Positions 48,134 to 58,780 of a DNA stretch of 64,000 bases are shown in pieces. Each line of letters begins with the position of its first letter. Positions within the stretch are counted from its first letter, which is position 1. Location: NCBI GenBank assembly GCA_034440615.1, contig JAOTOM010001533.1:1-64000 (forward strand), in the 5' to 3' direction. Under the pieces are notes generated by a model. It made no database searches, was not told the origin of the DNA, and worked only from the letters and a program-made list of their open reading frames with translations. Source of the stretch: Ashinkailepas kermadecensis (lineage: Eukaryota > Arthropoda > Thecostraca > Neolepadidae). Made by a program: the position numbers and the translations under genes.

Positions 48134-50934
48134 GCAAGCATGGCCGGAGATCCCGGATGGACCCTGCAGTTCGAAAACCCCTGGTTTGCTACCCTGCAAA
48201 CACTAATATCAGCAGTCATTTGCCATTTTCACTCTGATTACAATTGATATACCCAGACAACCCTGGATTGGTGATACCTCCAGCCTTGCATGCAAGCCTC
48301 TTGATGACATACCTGCATATGATGCATGGCTGTTCCTTTGTTGGAGTATTTGAGGGAGTATATGCCCTCGATGTTAGTTTCACCCCCCCCCCCCCCTCCC
48401 CCACCCAATAATTTCAACTTTAAACATGGGACCCTATGCAGTTTACCCCCAGTCCATGTGGACCCACCCATTATCTAGTTGTATTGCGCCCCAAATGTAA
48501 TTCAGAAAATAACGCCATTGATATGATGGCTGAGCGTGCGATAACCGCGCATTATTGGTCATGGGTAGCACAATGTTAAGTAAAATAGCAGGGAAGTTTC
48601 ACGCTTGAATCAAGCACCTATATTAGATATAGCAAAGCATTGTGCGCTATAAATGAAGATAGCAATCGTTTTTTTCCAAGTTTTTCTTCTTTGATATCGG
48701 GTAATGCCGAGGAACCCAGTCGAGCCCCCAACCACATTGTTCATCCCGTTTAATAAGATCGCATATTGTATCTTCCGAAGGTCGCACCGAGCTTGGCTGG
48801 GCCTCTGAACTAGCTTGTGAGCTACATGCGGCGGCAGTGGCACGCAGTACGACCACACCAGCTCTGTCAGTGTACGGACAAGAAAGAAGAACAAATAACG
48901 ACGCCGAGTCTTTGTCTTCGGCGAGTAATTGTCGTCGGCACATGCCAACTTCTGGCGGTTCATCAATAGGATGAATGAGGCACAGTCAGGACCTCCGGTG
49001 GATAATTGCATCGTTAGGAGACTTGTTTTCTTGTAGTCTGTGGGCGCGGACAAAATGTTTGTAATCTATTTCTTATCACTTGAGACTGTTGAAGGCGAAA
49101 TATACCCAGAGTTAATTCGGTTCTATTTTACGTTGCGATATGAGCATGAGGTTACCTTACGCCGTTTTCTTATTTATGATCATGCTCAGCATAGCTATGC
49201 ACTTGACCATACTTCTTAGCAGCAGCATTACTATGGTTAATATTACAATTCGTTCCTAGTTGGCCCTGGAGACAGACAACCTAGGTATTTTGTTCGGTAG
49301 GTATTCCTAGCAAGGTGCATCTGAGTTGTGCATGCACGGCAATTTTTGTATGAGTATCCGTGTGCAGTGTGTGGTACGATGCAGTGCACGGCTATTTGAC
49401 AACTGTAGCCAGGGTAGGCAAAACTTAATTGTGTTGACATCATAGGTGGAGACCTAACGAGATCCCAGGGACAGCATAAAATGGCTGCCTGGCTGCCACT
49501 ATGCCACGGCTGTGCCCCAATCAAAAGCATATTGAATTCAGGTGCGGATACAAGGGGGCACTGGGGGCATGTGTCCTCCATGAGAAGATGGCGCCACTCC
49601 GGCCGGGAAAAGGCGCTCTGCTGGGAACGCTAGAATACACCCCTTGCGATTTTTTTTAGCCAGAACCGTCCCGCGGAAGGCAAAGACGCCCGTCCCTCCA
49701 GTTACTTTCACAGTGGCGTCCTTCCGGACATGCGCCCTCCATGACAATTCACATCACAATCACAAAAATTGTCGTGAATTGTACGAATAACATATGTGAA
49801 ATACAACAGCAAATGAAATTAAAACATTCTGATCATTTCGCAGCGCTGCCAGATATGCCTGCGACGCTGGAGCGCAGAGGTGATCCGGGCCGGGGTGCTG
49901 CCCTGTCTCCATGCGTATGGATGAAGGACCTGCTTGGAGATCATCCAGGCACGGGACGGCGTCAGAGTCAGATGCCCTTTCTGCCGAGGCCCGTCCCGAG
50001 GACAACCAGAGAACTATTTCTGTGAATATAATGTGAATGTGTTCGTGAAATAGACGAGGTACCCTAAGCAAAAGTATACTGTTCGTTGTCAGTTCATGAA
50101 GCACCTTTCAATCGGTCCGTTAATAGTCTAATTGCCAAATAATTCAATGCGCCATGGGCACCTGGCGGCATTTCATAGTTCGAATAGATAGACAATGGTC
50201 AAATAACTAGGTGCACGGTGTTGATAGTCGGAAGCACATGGATCGCGTTACCGAGCGACGCAGTGCAGTGCAGTGCAGTTGGCTCCGGATTGGTTGGTGT
50301 ATTTGCTTCTGCAAGGTGCCAAAACAAGACCTCAACTCATGTGCAGGACGTCGAAATAAATACATCAAATAAGCGAAGTGACCAAGGATGCACATCGGTG
50401 GCTATTCTGCTGAATACGCGCGGGATACGAGGGAGCACCCTCCTATTCGCTTACCTAGGGAAGCGAACAACGACACGGACGATGCATGGAAACGGTGGCA
50501 GGAGACACCGTCAGTGACAGGAGACATGGCATGACACAAGCAACGCGGAGCGAAGATTACATTGAATAACGATGCGAGTATACAGGGTGAAGGAACCAAG
50601 GGCGGACCCAGGGATTTCCATGGAAGGGGGCAGTTAGTTATTTGGGATATAGGGTGTTATCATGGGGAGGTGGCACACAGTACCTGGACGGGCTGCACTC
50701 CATCTTTTCCCCATGTGCGCTATTCCCAGTCAGAAGGCCTCGAAGCGTGATTACCTACAATGGAATCAAAATCCAAGCAAACATTTCCTTCCCAAGTTTC
50801 CGCATACGAACTTCACACCATTCCCTCCCACACACGCAATTAAACCGGAATAACGTTCACCTGCTCGACGACGGCACCGAGCACTTCAGGCGCAGTCACC
50901 GATTTTACCATAGTTCTTGATTTAGATGATTTGA
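48134..50934. other. No gene recognised; transposon-end-like scraps
   Basis: A poly-C tract lies near 48381-48400. Sequence near 50588 (GGGCGGACCCAGGGATTTCC) resembles hAT ends but no partner was found. A GTGCA-type short repeat is at about 50259-50275. Open frames here look like chance. Confidence 0.4.
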
Positions 50935-51330
50935 ACGCGCATTACTTCTCAAGGTTTAGAGGTTTTGAACGATTAGAGATTTTGAACGTTATAGTTTCTG
51001 AACCTTAGAGGTTTTGAACGTTTTAGAGGGTTTGAACGTTAGATGCTTTGAACACCTTGAGGCTTTCAACTCTAGGTATTTTGATACAGTAGTAAATTTG
51101 AACCGTTAGATTTAATGAACAGTTAGTTGATTTGAACGTTCGGAGATTTGACCGTTTTAGAGGTTTTGATCTGTTAGATGCTTTGATACGTTATAAGTTT
51201 TGAAGGTCCCCAACAGAAGGAAGTTTCCGCCGAGTCGGGGTTTTGAACCATTAGAGGAATTGAACTTTAGAGAATTTTAGAAGTTTTGAACTATTCGATG
51301 CTCTGAATCCTTAGACGTTCTGATACACCT
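50935..51330. repeat. Degenerate ~16-bp minisatellite (GTTAGAGGTTTTGAAC)
   Basis: About 20 degenerate copies, with TTTGAAC as the most constant part. It abuts the remaining 5' LTR of the BEL element and may be derived from or inserted in it. Confidence 0.8.
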
Positions 51331-51489
51331 TCGTGTTGTCGAGTGTTTTTGTGACGAAACGGGTCAGTTGGAACTGGGCGTTGGCCTGTGATTGTTTGAG
51401 CGAGAATACAGGCCGTGTTGCTGCGAGCTATCTTGTGTGGAATTGGCCGGGGAGTGAAATTCATAACATGGTGCCGAAACCCCGGAGGA

Positions 51490-51625
51490 GTGGCATCTGT
51501 GTCCACTGTGAACAAGCGGTGATCTGCGTCCACTGTGAACGAGTGGTGAACTGCGTCCACTGTGAACGAGTGCTGAACTGTGTCCACTGTGAACAAGCGG
51601 TGATCTGAGTCCACTGTGCTGAAGT
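51490..51625 (+). repeat. 27-bp tandem repeat in the BEL leader
   Basis: About five copies of a 27-bp unit, CTGCGTCCACTGTGAACGAG plus seven bases. One frame reads CVHCERVVN repeatedly (a Cys-x2-Cys per unit), but it ends in a stop after about four units. Confidence 0.85.
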
Positions 51626-51779
51626 GGTGAGGACGCAGTGAGAACTTGGTGATGCCTTGCCACAGTGCTGGAGTGGTTGCTACTTGCATTGAGAAATGGC
51701 TGAGACTCTGGGAAGAGCACCAGGCGACGGACATCAGCAAGAGCTTGGGCATCACGCTCCTTCAGAGCACTAAGAGGAG

Positions 51780-52760
51780 CTATTATTAAGAGAAGAAAGA
51801 GAAGATGAGGCTATTACCAGTACGAAGGAAGAGTGCAGAAGAAAGATGCAGGATCTCCACGAAACACATGAGGTTAGTTAGCTAGTTATTTGGGTTTTAG
51901 GGCGCATCAACTGCATTGGTTATACAGCGCCCATAAGAAATGAGGCAGTAGATATTTTGCTAGAAGAGAAACAGCTGGAGTCAGAGATTGATGAAGCTGG
52001 GCAGTTTCGGGATAAGCTCGACAGCATCTTGTCAAAAGCCAACAAGGTTGTGAAAAACTCTGACCATGAAGGAACAGTATGTAGCAGTAAGGAGGCAAGT
52101 GTTAGACTGCTTAGGCGAGACCTTCCAAAGTTTGGAGGTAACCTCCTTGAGTGGTAGAACTTTTGGGAGAGCTTCACGACAGTAGTTGATGCGTCTAACC
52201 TGCCTGAGATATCCAAGCTAACCCATTTTTTCACAGTTGTCCATGGACAGGCCAAGTCCTGCATATCCGGTCTGTCCCTGACTGCTGCAAACTATGTTGT
52301 CGCATGTGATCTTCTGGTTAGTCGTTTTGGAAAGTCTGAGCGCATTGTGTTTGCTCATGATCAACAACTCCTTTCTTTTATAGCTCCTCGATCCACAGAC
52401 GTTCAATCTCTCCAACGCCTCACAGATAATCTCCTTGTCCATGTTCGCAGTCTTGAGTCACTGGGCATTGGTGGTGACAAATATGGTGTGCTGTTAACCC
52501 CCTTGATACTGTCCAAACTGCCTGAGGATGTGTGCCTGGAGTGGGCAAGAGAGGTTGCAGGTTAGGAGAGTGATCCCAACTGGCTGCTGGAGTTTCTCAC
52601 CAAGGAGATCAGCCACCGCCAGCGTTCGAGTGTCTTCAGCCAGCTGGAGCCTGGAAAACGCCATGCTTCTGCACACGAAGGTCGGCACGATCGCTCACGA
52701 GGGGGGGGGCAGAACCTACCTGGCTCCTAGAACTGCAGCTGCTGCTGCTCTCCACTCCAC
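51780..52760 (+). pseudogene. BEL/Pao gag relic
   Basis: It reads a coiled-coil start (EREDEAITSTKEECRRKMQD) and then the DUF1759-type gag: RRDLPKFGGNLLEW, FTTVVDASNLPEISKLTHFF and SFIAPRSTDVQSLQRLTDNL. BEL gags of this type form particles without a retroviral fold. Two in-frame stops (after GNLLEW near 52156 and after REVAG near 52562) and the micro-retroposon at 51874-51939 disable it. Confidence 0.8.
51874..51939 (-). mobile_element. 66-bp micro-retroposon in BEL gag
   Basis: Flanked by ATGAGG (51868-51873 and 51940-51945); the flanks are similar for a few more bases, so the original TSD may have been longer. On the minus strand it reads TATGGGCGC, a loop, GATGCGCCC, then TAAAACCCAAATAACTAGC and a TAAC tail. 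It is the hairpin-tail unit of the I-clade LINE. Confidence 0.85.
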
Positions 52761-52969
52761 TGGAACCACTGTAGCGGGTACATCTTGTATTAGTAATTGT
52801 GGTTCCGCCGAGAGATGGCAGTGTAGCCATTTTGCTTGTATGACACTTGTTTTCCTAATGTATTGATCTCGCGTTGTTTTGTCGTGTGAATGTGATTTTG
52901 TTGTCGACGTGCATACTCATGTTTTCACGAACTGCACACAATAGTTAGCTCTAACATCATCACGGTTAT

Positions 52970-53552
52970 TTGTACAATTCATACATGGAGGCGAAGTGCC
53001 TCTCTCAGATGTGGCAGCTGGGTGTGCCATGGGACGAGGTCATTCCCGACCAGCAGTGCCTCGTGTTTTCTGGTCGATGGCTCTTGCCATGTTTCGTTGG
53101 CGATTGCCAAGGGCCGTGTCGCCCCGCTGAAGAAGGTGAGTCTTCCGACAGTCGAGCTGTTAGGCTGCTTGTTGGCCGCGCGTCTAGTGACATTTGTGCG
53201 CGTTGCCCTTCGGCTGGGAAGTCAGACTCCCATCCAATGTCGGACTGACTCCATGATCGCCATGGGCTGGATCAAGGCTAATCCTCAACGTTGGAAGCAG
53301 TTCGTGGCGAATCGGGTGTCAGAAATCCAGAATCTGACGTGCCCCTCTGACTGGGCACACTGTCCTGGTGTGGTGAACCCTGCAGATTTGACGACCAGAG
53401 GTATTTCAACGGAGACACTGGTCAACTCAGATTGGATCAGTGGGCCTGGCTGTCTAGCTGGGTCAGACGGATGTCCCACAATAGTAAGTGAACCACAGAC
53501 CGACTCAAGTGAGTCGGCATTACGTAAGGAAGAGGCCAACGGCCGGCGGTAG
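52970..53552 (+). pseudogene. BEL/Pao pol fragment (RNase H region)
   Basis: It starts with LSQMWQLGVPWDEVIPDQQC, the segment after the RT in BEL elements. It continues in another frame as the RNase H-like region (PTVELLGCLLAARLVTFVRV, CRTDSMIAMGWIKANPQRWK and FVANRVSEIQNLTCPSDWAH) with CPGVVNPADLTTRGI, a strong BEL signature. A frameshift lies near 53010-53080. Protease, most of RT, and integrase are missing. Confidence 0.8.
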
Positions 53553-53616
53553 TTTTAACTACTCGGGCAGGCAAGGTGTTTGAAGTAGATGCCTTCACTT
53601 CAAAAAGGTGTGATAA

Positions 53617-53846
53617 TGTTGGAAATTAAGTGATGTGAGTTGTGGGCTGCGTGGTGCTGCCCTCTAGTGTACTACGCTGTTGTTCCGACGCCTAGTGGCT
53701 GTTGCGTGAAGCCTGTTTAGACGCGTGTAGAGCCGATTAAAGGAAATGCCTGTGTGCTGGAGGATTTGTGAATTGGCAGCATAACTAATGCTCCCATTTT
53801 GAACTGTGTTGTCGAGTGTTTTTGTGACGAAATGGGTCAGTTGGTC
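53617..53846 (+). repeat. BEL 3' LTR, truncated
   Basis: It starts TGTTGGAAATTAAG after a purine-rich stretch (AAAAAGGTG) and ends at GGGTCAGTTGG, where Gypsy-like sequence begins. The terminal 36 bp match the 5' LTR at 51331-51369. Confidence 0.65.
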
Positions 53847-53923
53847 CCCGATAGTGCGCCGCCGCGTCCTATGGCATCGTTTCGGCTCCCCCATATTTTC
53901 CCCTGAGGAATCTAAACCCGCCC

Positions 53924-54314
53924 ATGGCCATCGCGTCACAGGTCCGGGATGTCGTCATCGGGCAGCCCGGCAACTTTGACGCTCTCTGCACCGCTCTGCG
54001 TCAGCGGCTGGCGCAGTCACGGGCCAGTCGCATGGAGGCCCTGCTGCGCCACCACCAGCTCGGCGACAGGACGTCCTCCCAGCTGCTCCGCGACGTGCGC
54101 GGCCAGTTAACGACAGCTGGCGACGCCCCCACTGACAGTGGGCTGCTGCGCACCATCTTCTTACAGAGGCTGCCGCGGTCGGCACGGGCCGCTCTCGCCC
54201 TCCTGCCAGAGGCCACGCCAATGGAAGATCTCGCCGAGGCGCCCGATCGCTTCATCGAAGCCTCTCGGCCGACTGACTCCATCGCCACTGTCTCCATCTC
54301 TCCTGGAGAGCACC
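53924..54314 (+). pseudogene. Gypsy-like gag, N-terminal part
   Basis: It reads NFDALCTALRQRLAQSRASR, RHHQLGDRTSSQLLRDVRGQ and LRTIFLQRLPRSARAALALL. The LGDR-PSQLLR and LQRLP motifs are typical of many invertebrate Gypsy gags. The N-terminus is missing, consistent with truncation at the BEL 3' LTR. The frame continues after the insertion at 55692. Confidence 0.8.
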
Positions 54315-54559
54315 CGTGAGTATTTTGATAGTCGTGGCTTTGCTTGCATAAGTAAATGTGGCGGGCCGCGGGGACTCGCTGTCCTGTTTCTTAACCCGCA
54401 GTCTTGTGGTTATGCCAGTCGGGGTCGGTAGGGGCAGGTGAATAAGTTGGTGTAGTTCTCGCCGTTGTCCTCAGTTTGCGCTTCTTTAGGTACCTGGCTA
54501 CCTATATAGTTAGAGAGCACAACAATGCCAAGAAGGTAGCTTTGAGTGAAATAATATAA

Positions 54560-54756
54560 TGAGGAATGATGACAAATATGAAAAGGAGCCGCTGCCGACA
54601 CGCCCGGTGGTCAAGCCCTCGTTGGTCAGCTGCCTGCAACGTCGCCTTCACGGTGCGATTGCACCGTTCTACTGCCCTAGATACTGCCTGATGGTAGCGT
54701 GGGCCCCGGATATGACTCACACCCACACTCTGCAGGCGATTTAGCAAATCTGCCAA
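54560..54756 (-). pseudogene. Antisense retroelement integrase fragment
   Basis: It reads GVSHIRGPRYHQAVSRAVER then CNRTVKATLQAADQRG, corresponding to the end of an integrase core (H...PYHP..NG..ER.NRT). The G before the Glu is changed, and the flanks are lost. Confidence 0.6.
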
Positions 54757-54916
54757 TCGCTCCTAGTCGCTGCACAAACGAGGACATCGCCCGGGGACCT
54801 GCACCTGCACTGCTTCAGGATTTCCTTCATCGCCTTCTGAATTGTTATCGGTAAGCTCTTGGTCCCATGTCGACAGCGACAACACGAAAACAGACCTTAG
54901 TGACATACAAACCATG

Positions 54917-55060
54917 TCAATGGTTCAATGGTTGTGACTCGGAGTGTAGCTCCAGCTGGTGATTTGCAACTTTTAGGTCCAGACATGAGAACACTGTTGC
55001 TCCTTGCATCTGCTTAAACATGTTTTGCATCAGTGATAAATTATTCGCGAAATAGGGTGT
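54917..55060 (-). pseudogene. Antisense Gypsy-like RT fragment
   Basis: It reads MFKQMQGATVFSCLDLKVAN then HQLELHSESQ, corresponding to the first catalytic block (FSxLDLxxAYHQ) of a Ty3/Gypsy RT, with Tyr replaced by Asn. It is from a different element than the surrounding Gypsy. Confidence 0.65.
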
Positions 55061-55611
55061 AATATACCACTTACTGAGCACTGAATCGACATCCTTCCAA
55101 AAGAAGTATTGACATCTTGCCGATTGGTGCGTGTTTGTGGAAGTCTTCATGCCTCGTTTCTAACTATCTCGTTTATAGATATCATACTTTTGCCCATCAT
55201 AACGGGATCCGGGATCGTGATGACGAACATCCCGTATCGCAATTCCAGGTGAAGGGATTACCTATGATGTGCAATGTTTTGTTATACAATGCCAGTATAT
55301 AGCATAGGTGTTTGTATGGTTATCGTTGATATCGGTATCTCCAAATTAGATAGCTTTCAAAACGCGCAAAACGGGAATCCACATGCACGCAATTGTCTCA
55401 AAATTGAGGAGATCGTGATTGAACAAATCTGACACTTCAGATTGGAGATTTGGTCACGCTGGAAACTATTTCAGCCTGGAGATTTCGTCAACTTGGCACT
55501 TGGGTGACCAAATATCCAGCTTCGATCTCTCCTCAATTGGCTGCAATTGTGCAACGGACAAAACACGATCAGTCTGCAACATGGTTCCATTTATACTTCG
55601 CAATTCTATAT

Positions 55612-55678
55612 GTGAAAAATGGGCGCTACGTGACCAGTGAAGTCAATGCGCCCTAAAGCCCAAATAACTAACAAACTA
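55612..55678 (+). other. LINE 3' hairpin-tail unit ending the 1.36-kb insertion
   Basis: ATGGGCGCTACGTGACCAGT, then GCGCCCTAAAGCCC and AAATAACTAACAAAC. It has no TSD of its own immediately upstream. Confidence 0.8.
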
Positions 55679-55691
55679 CCTGGAGAGCACC

Positions 55692-56828
55692 AGTCACCGC
55701 CTCAACCCGCCAACAGCACAACATCCGACTTGCAGGCCGCCATCGTCAGCCTAACCACCATGGTCAGCCGGCTGGAGACCTCCAACCGGCGGCTGAAAGA
55801 GGTCATGTCCCGGCCGCATCGATCAGCAACACCAGCCACTCGACGCCCCCGCTCTCGTGCGGTTTCCAAATCGCGACCGCGACAGCGCAGCCCCTCGCCG
55901 GTAGGGTATTGCTGGTACCACCAGACGTTCGGTGCGGATGCTCGCAAATGCTCCGAACCGTGCACCTGGGTGTCGTCAAACCGGCAGGCCTGAAGCTGCC
56001 AGCACCGACCGCGTCAGGCCCGCTGCATCTGGCGCAGCTGTTTTAAGTCAAAGACAGCCGCCTCTCCCGGCCTCTCCTCATCGACACCGGAGCTCAGGTC
56101 AGCGTTTGGCCCTTGCCGTCGTGCCACATCGGGGATGCTCCCTCGCCTGGAGGCGGCCAATGGTTCATCGGTCAATACGCTAGGTTCTTCCGTCATGCCG
56201 TGCAACTGGGCGGCGGCACAGCGCTCAACTGGACATTCATCGTCACGGAGGTCGCGCATTGATCCTGGGTGCCGACTTCCTGGCGTTCCATCACCTGGCC
56301 GTCGTCTTGCGTCAGGAGGTCCCACGTGAAGCGTCAGGCCAAATATGTTCCCACGGGACATCAACATCCCTCAGCTTGCTTGGACTGCGTACCGTCGCAA
56401 GCGGATCACCCTTCTCCGCGATGCTGCGCGAGTTTCCGCGGGTGACCACAGCCGCCACTCAGCCAACGCCGCTGCAACACACGGTCAAACACCACATCAT
56501 GACGTCTGGCCCGCCACGGGTCGTGCGACCACGGCATCTGGCTCCGGACCGACTCCACCATCGCGTGCCAGGGGTTTGGCAAGCTGCGCCAACTCGGCGT
56601 ACTACGACCATCGAAGAGCAGCTGGGCCTCGCCCCTGCACCTGGTCCAGAAGAAGACACCCGGTGAGTGGCGGCCCTGTAGGGACTACCGCGCCCTGAAC
56701 GCCGCCACCGTTCTCGATCGCTACCCGCTTCTATACCTGCAGCATTTCGCCGGGAATCTGCATGGGTGCACGGTCTTTTCCAAGATAGACCTGGTACGAG
56801 CGTACAACCAGATCCCGGTGGAGCCAGT
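55692..56828 (+). pseudogene. Gypsy-like gag end, protease and RT start, several frameshifts
   Basis: It continues gag with a coiled-coil-like segment (TMVSRLETSNRRLKEVM) and YCWYHQTFGADARKCSEPC, the CCHC-like end of such gags. A stop and frame change at about 55990 are followed by a protease (FLVDTGAQVSVWPL in another frame). The RT start has TPGEWRPCRDYRALNAATVL and VFSKIDLVRAYNQIPVEP. At least three frame changes occur. It is cut at 56828. Confidence 0.75.
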
Positions 56829-57530
56829 AGCGTTACGCGTTTTATAATTGTTATAATTGTTTGCCGCAATATCAGATAAACGGGCGAAGAATTTAACAAA
56901 AGTCGCAGCAATGTGCTATGATGCCATGAATTCATGGAACGTTAAGCTCAGTTGCGATCATGAAAGAATACGTTGGGGATTTGCATCCCCCCCCAATAAG
57001 AACCATCAGTGATCTATGCACGATTTTTTTTTATTGTTTGCCGCTTTATCAACACAACAGACGATGAATGTCCACAAATCGAAGAACTACGCTGAAATGT
57101 AGCTTTCGCGTTGGGGACCATTAACATTCAGGATATGGTTCCGCGTCCCGCCATATTATGAATGGCGGGCGGTCGGGGACAAGCCGCGGGCCGCGGGCGT
57201 TGCCGCCGCGCCGGCGGCCTGCCGTCTATGGTGTAAAATAGTTCCAGAAGACAATACGCAAAGTAATAATATGCGCAATATATCACTGTAAGTGACAATG
57301 AAATTGACGTCTGAAGGCAAGCTAACTTTCATAACTGCATTATACATCATATTTTATGGAGACAGAGTCTCATAAATTGTAACTATATTATTCGCGCACA
57401 CACAAGTGAGCATCCCGGCGCGCTTGTCGCGGGCGCACATTTCATTTCTTAAATGGCATCAGGAACCTAGCTTCTTTCTTTACTGGAGATCCCCCGATGT
57501 CCGCATTAACATTGCGTCTGATGCCTAACG
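56829..57530. mobile_element. ~700-bp insertion of unknown type in the Gypsy RT
   Basis: It separates NQIPVEP from the segment encoding VPKTAI. No gene, TSD or inverted repeat was clear to me. The interior contains a GC-rich block near 57170-57225 (GCCGCGGGCGTTGCCGCCGC). Confidence 0.5.
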
Positions 57531-58438
57531 GCCGTCCCGAAGACGGCCATCACCACGTCGTTCGGGCTGCTCGAGATGACTCGCCTTCTATTCCGCCTCC
57601 AGAATGCAAATCAGACGTTCCAGAGGTTCATGGACGCCGTGCTGCGGGACGTGCCGGGCTGCTTCGCCTTCCTGGATATCTTGATCATCAGCACAACGGA
57701 GGACAAGCATCTGGAGCACCTACGACAGGTTCTCAAGCGGCTCGACCAGTACGGCGTGGTAGTGAACAAAGACAAGTATGTCTTTGGAGTGAACCGCATC
57801 ACGTTCCTCGGCCACGACGTCAGTCCGGAGGGAATCACACCACTTCCGGACAAAGTCTCTGCGGTGCAAGAGTTCCCGCGGCCAACCATCGAGCACCAGC
57901 CCCGGCGCTTCATCGGCTTGGTAGTTTACTACCACCGCTTCGTGCCCGACGCGGCTGCCCTGCTCAGCCTGCTCAACAGCTTGCTGCCCAGGAAGGCATC
58001 CAAGCGCACTCGCGACATCCCTTGGTCTGATGAAGCCGAGCTGGAGTTTCTACAGGTCAAGGCGAAGCTCGCACAGGCCATACGCCTTGCGCATCTGACG
58101 CCGGCAACACCCCTCAGTCTCCAAGTCGACGCCTCGGACACTGGTGTCGGCGCCGTCCTCCAGCAGTTCGTGGCCGGCCGCTGGGAACCTCTCGTTCTTT
58201 CCCAAGAACCAGAAGCCCGCCGAAACCCGGTACAGCACCTTCGGTCGAGAGCTCCTCGCCGTCTACCTGGCGATCAGTCACTTTCGCCATTGTGTGGACG
58301 GCCGGGACTTCAGTCTTCAGAGATCACCGGCCATTGGTGTCGGCAATCGGTTCCAGCTACGACCGCTACTCACCACCAAGACAATCACCAACCTCAGCAA
58401 GGACAAGGAAGAGGTCCTCTCCATCGACCGCGTCAATT
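57531..58438 (+). pseudogene. Gypsy-like RT core and RNase H start
   Basis: It reads NANQTFQRFMDAVLRDVPGC, FAFLDILIIS, VNKDKYVFGVNRITFLGHDV and FIGLVVYYHRFVPDAAALLS, then LSLQVDASDTGVGAVLQQFV. These are the RT palm, thumb and the start of a Ty3-type RNase H (DASDxGxGAVL). The catalytic motif reads FLDILI, missing the second Asp of the usual YLDDILI. A frameshift near 58190 and the LINE tail at 58439 end the frame. RNase H remainder and integrase are absent. Confidence 0.8.
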
Positions 58439-58496
58439 AATTAGTTAGTTATTTGGGCATTAGGGCGTATCGACCATGTTGATCATATCGACGCAT
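58439..58496 (-). other. LINE hairpin-tail unit, diverged
   Basis: On the minus strand it reads ATGCGTCGATATGATC, loop, ATACGCCC, then TAATGCCCAAATAACTAAC and a TAAC tail. The stem is imperfect. No TSD was found. It abuts the Gypsy fragment. Confidence 0.65.
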
Positions 58497-58499
58497 ATT

Positions 58500-58780
58500 T
58501 TTTTAAACCCCATATCTCGATTTTTTTCCAATTTGAATTTCTGGCTCAGTCATAAATGTTTTCTTAGGGCGCACAATTTGATGCTTTCAGATTTGCAATA
58601 AGGTAATTATATCTCGCTTGAAGTACAAAAATCAAACCCCATATCTCGCGATTTGTCAAATTAGTTTTTTTTCTAAACCCCACAACTCGCACTATTTTCT
58701 ATTTCTAAACCCCACAAGTAGGGTTTTTTTTCGAGCAGTGAGCTCTGGAGTGCATCTTTTCTATACCCCACAAGCCTTGG
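58500..58780. repeat. Degenerate AAACCCCATATCTCG repeats
   Basis: At least five copies of an AAACCCCA(T/C)A-CTCG-like unit at irregular spacing. Function unknown. Confidence 0.5.

Larger units (their letters stand above)
51331..53846 (+). mobile_element. Dead BEL/Pao LTR retrotransposon
   Basis: The sequence GTTGTCGAGTGTTTTTGTGA occurs at about 51335 and again at about 53811, marking the two LTR copies. The 5' one is largely missing and the 3' one (53617-53846) starts TGTTGGAAAT. A primer-binding-like TGGTGCCGAAACCCCGG follows the 5' LTR near 51470. Gag and a late pol fragment are present; most of pol is deleted. A 66-bp micro-retroposon sits in gag. Confidence 0.8.
54315..55678. mobile_element. 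1364-bp insertion with 13-bp TSD, ending in a LINE tail
   Basis: Flanked by CCTGGAGAGCACC (54302-54314 and 55679-55691) and interrupting the Gypsy gag. Its 3' end is the hairpin-tail unit (GGGCGC...GCGCCC, TAAAGCCCAAATAACTAAC, 55612-55672), so it was probably placed by the I-clade machinery. The remainder is a patchwork with antisense fragments of a Gypsy-like integrase and RT. Confidence 0.8.
53862..58438 (+). mobile_element. Dead Ty3/Gypsy-like element with two internal insertions
   Basis: Gag, protease, RT and the start of RNase H lie in order, but LTRs were not found. Breaks: a 1364-bp insertion with 13-bp TSD (54315-55678), a ~700-bp insertion in the RT (about 56829-57530), frameshifts, and a LINE tail that ends it at 58439. 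Confidence 0.8.

Noticed and set aside
50935..51330. CRISPR-like array
   Set aside because: Units are degenerate ~16-bp tandem repeats without spacers, in eukaryotic DNA.
58439..58496. A further micro-retroposon with its own TSD
   Set aside because: The hairpin-tail unit is recognisable but diverged, and no flanking duplication could be found; recorded only as a tail unit.
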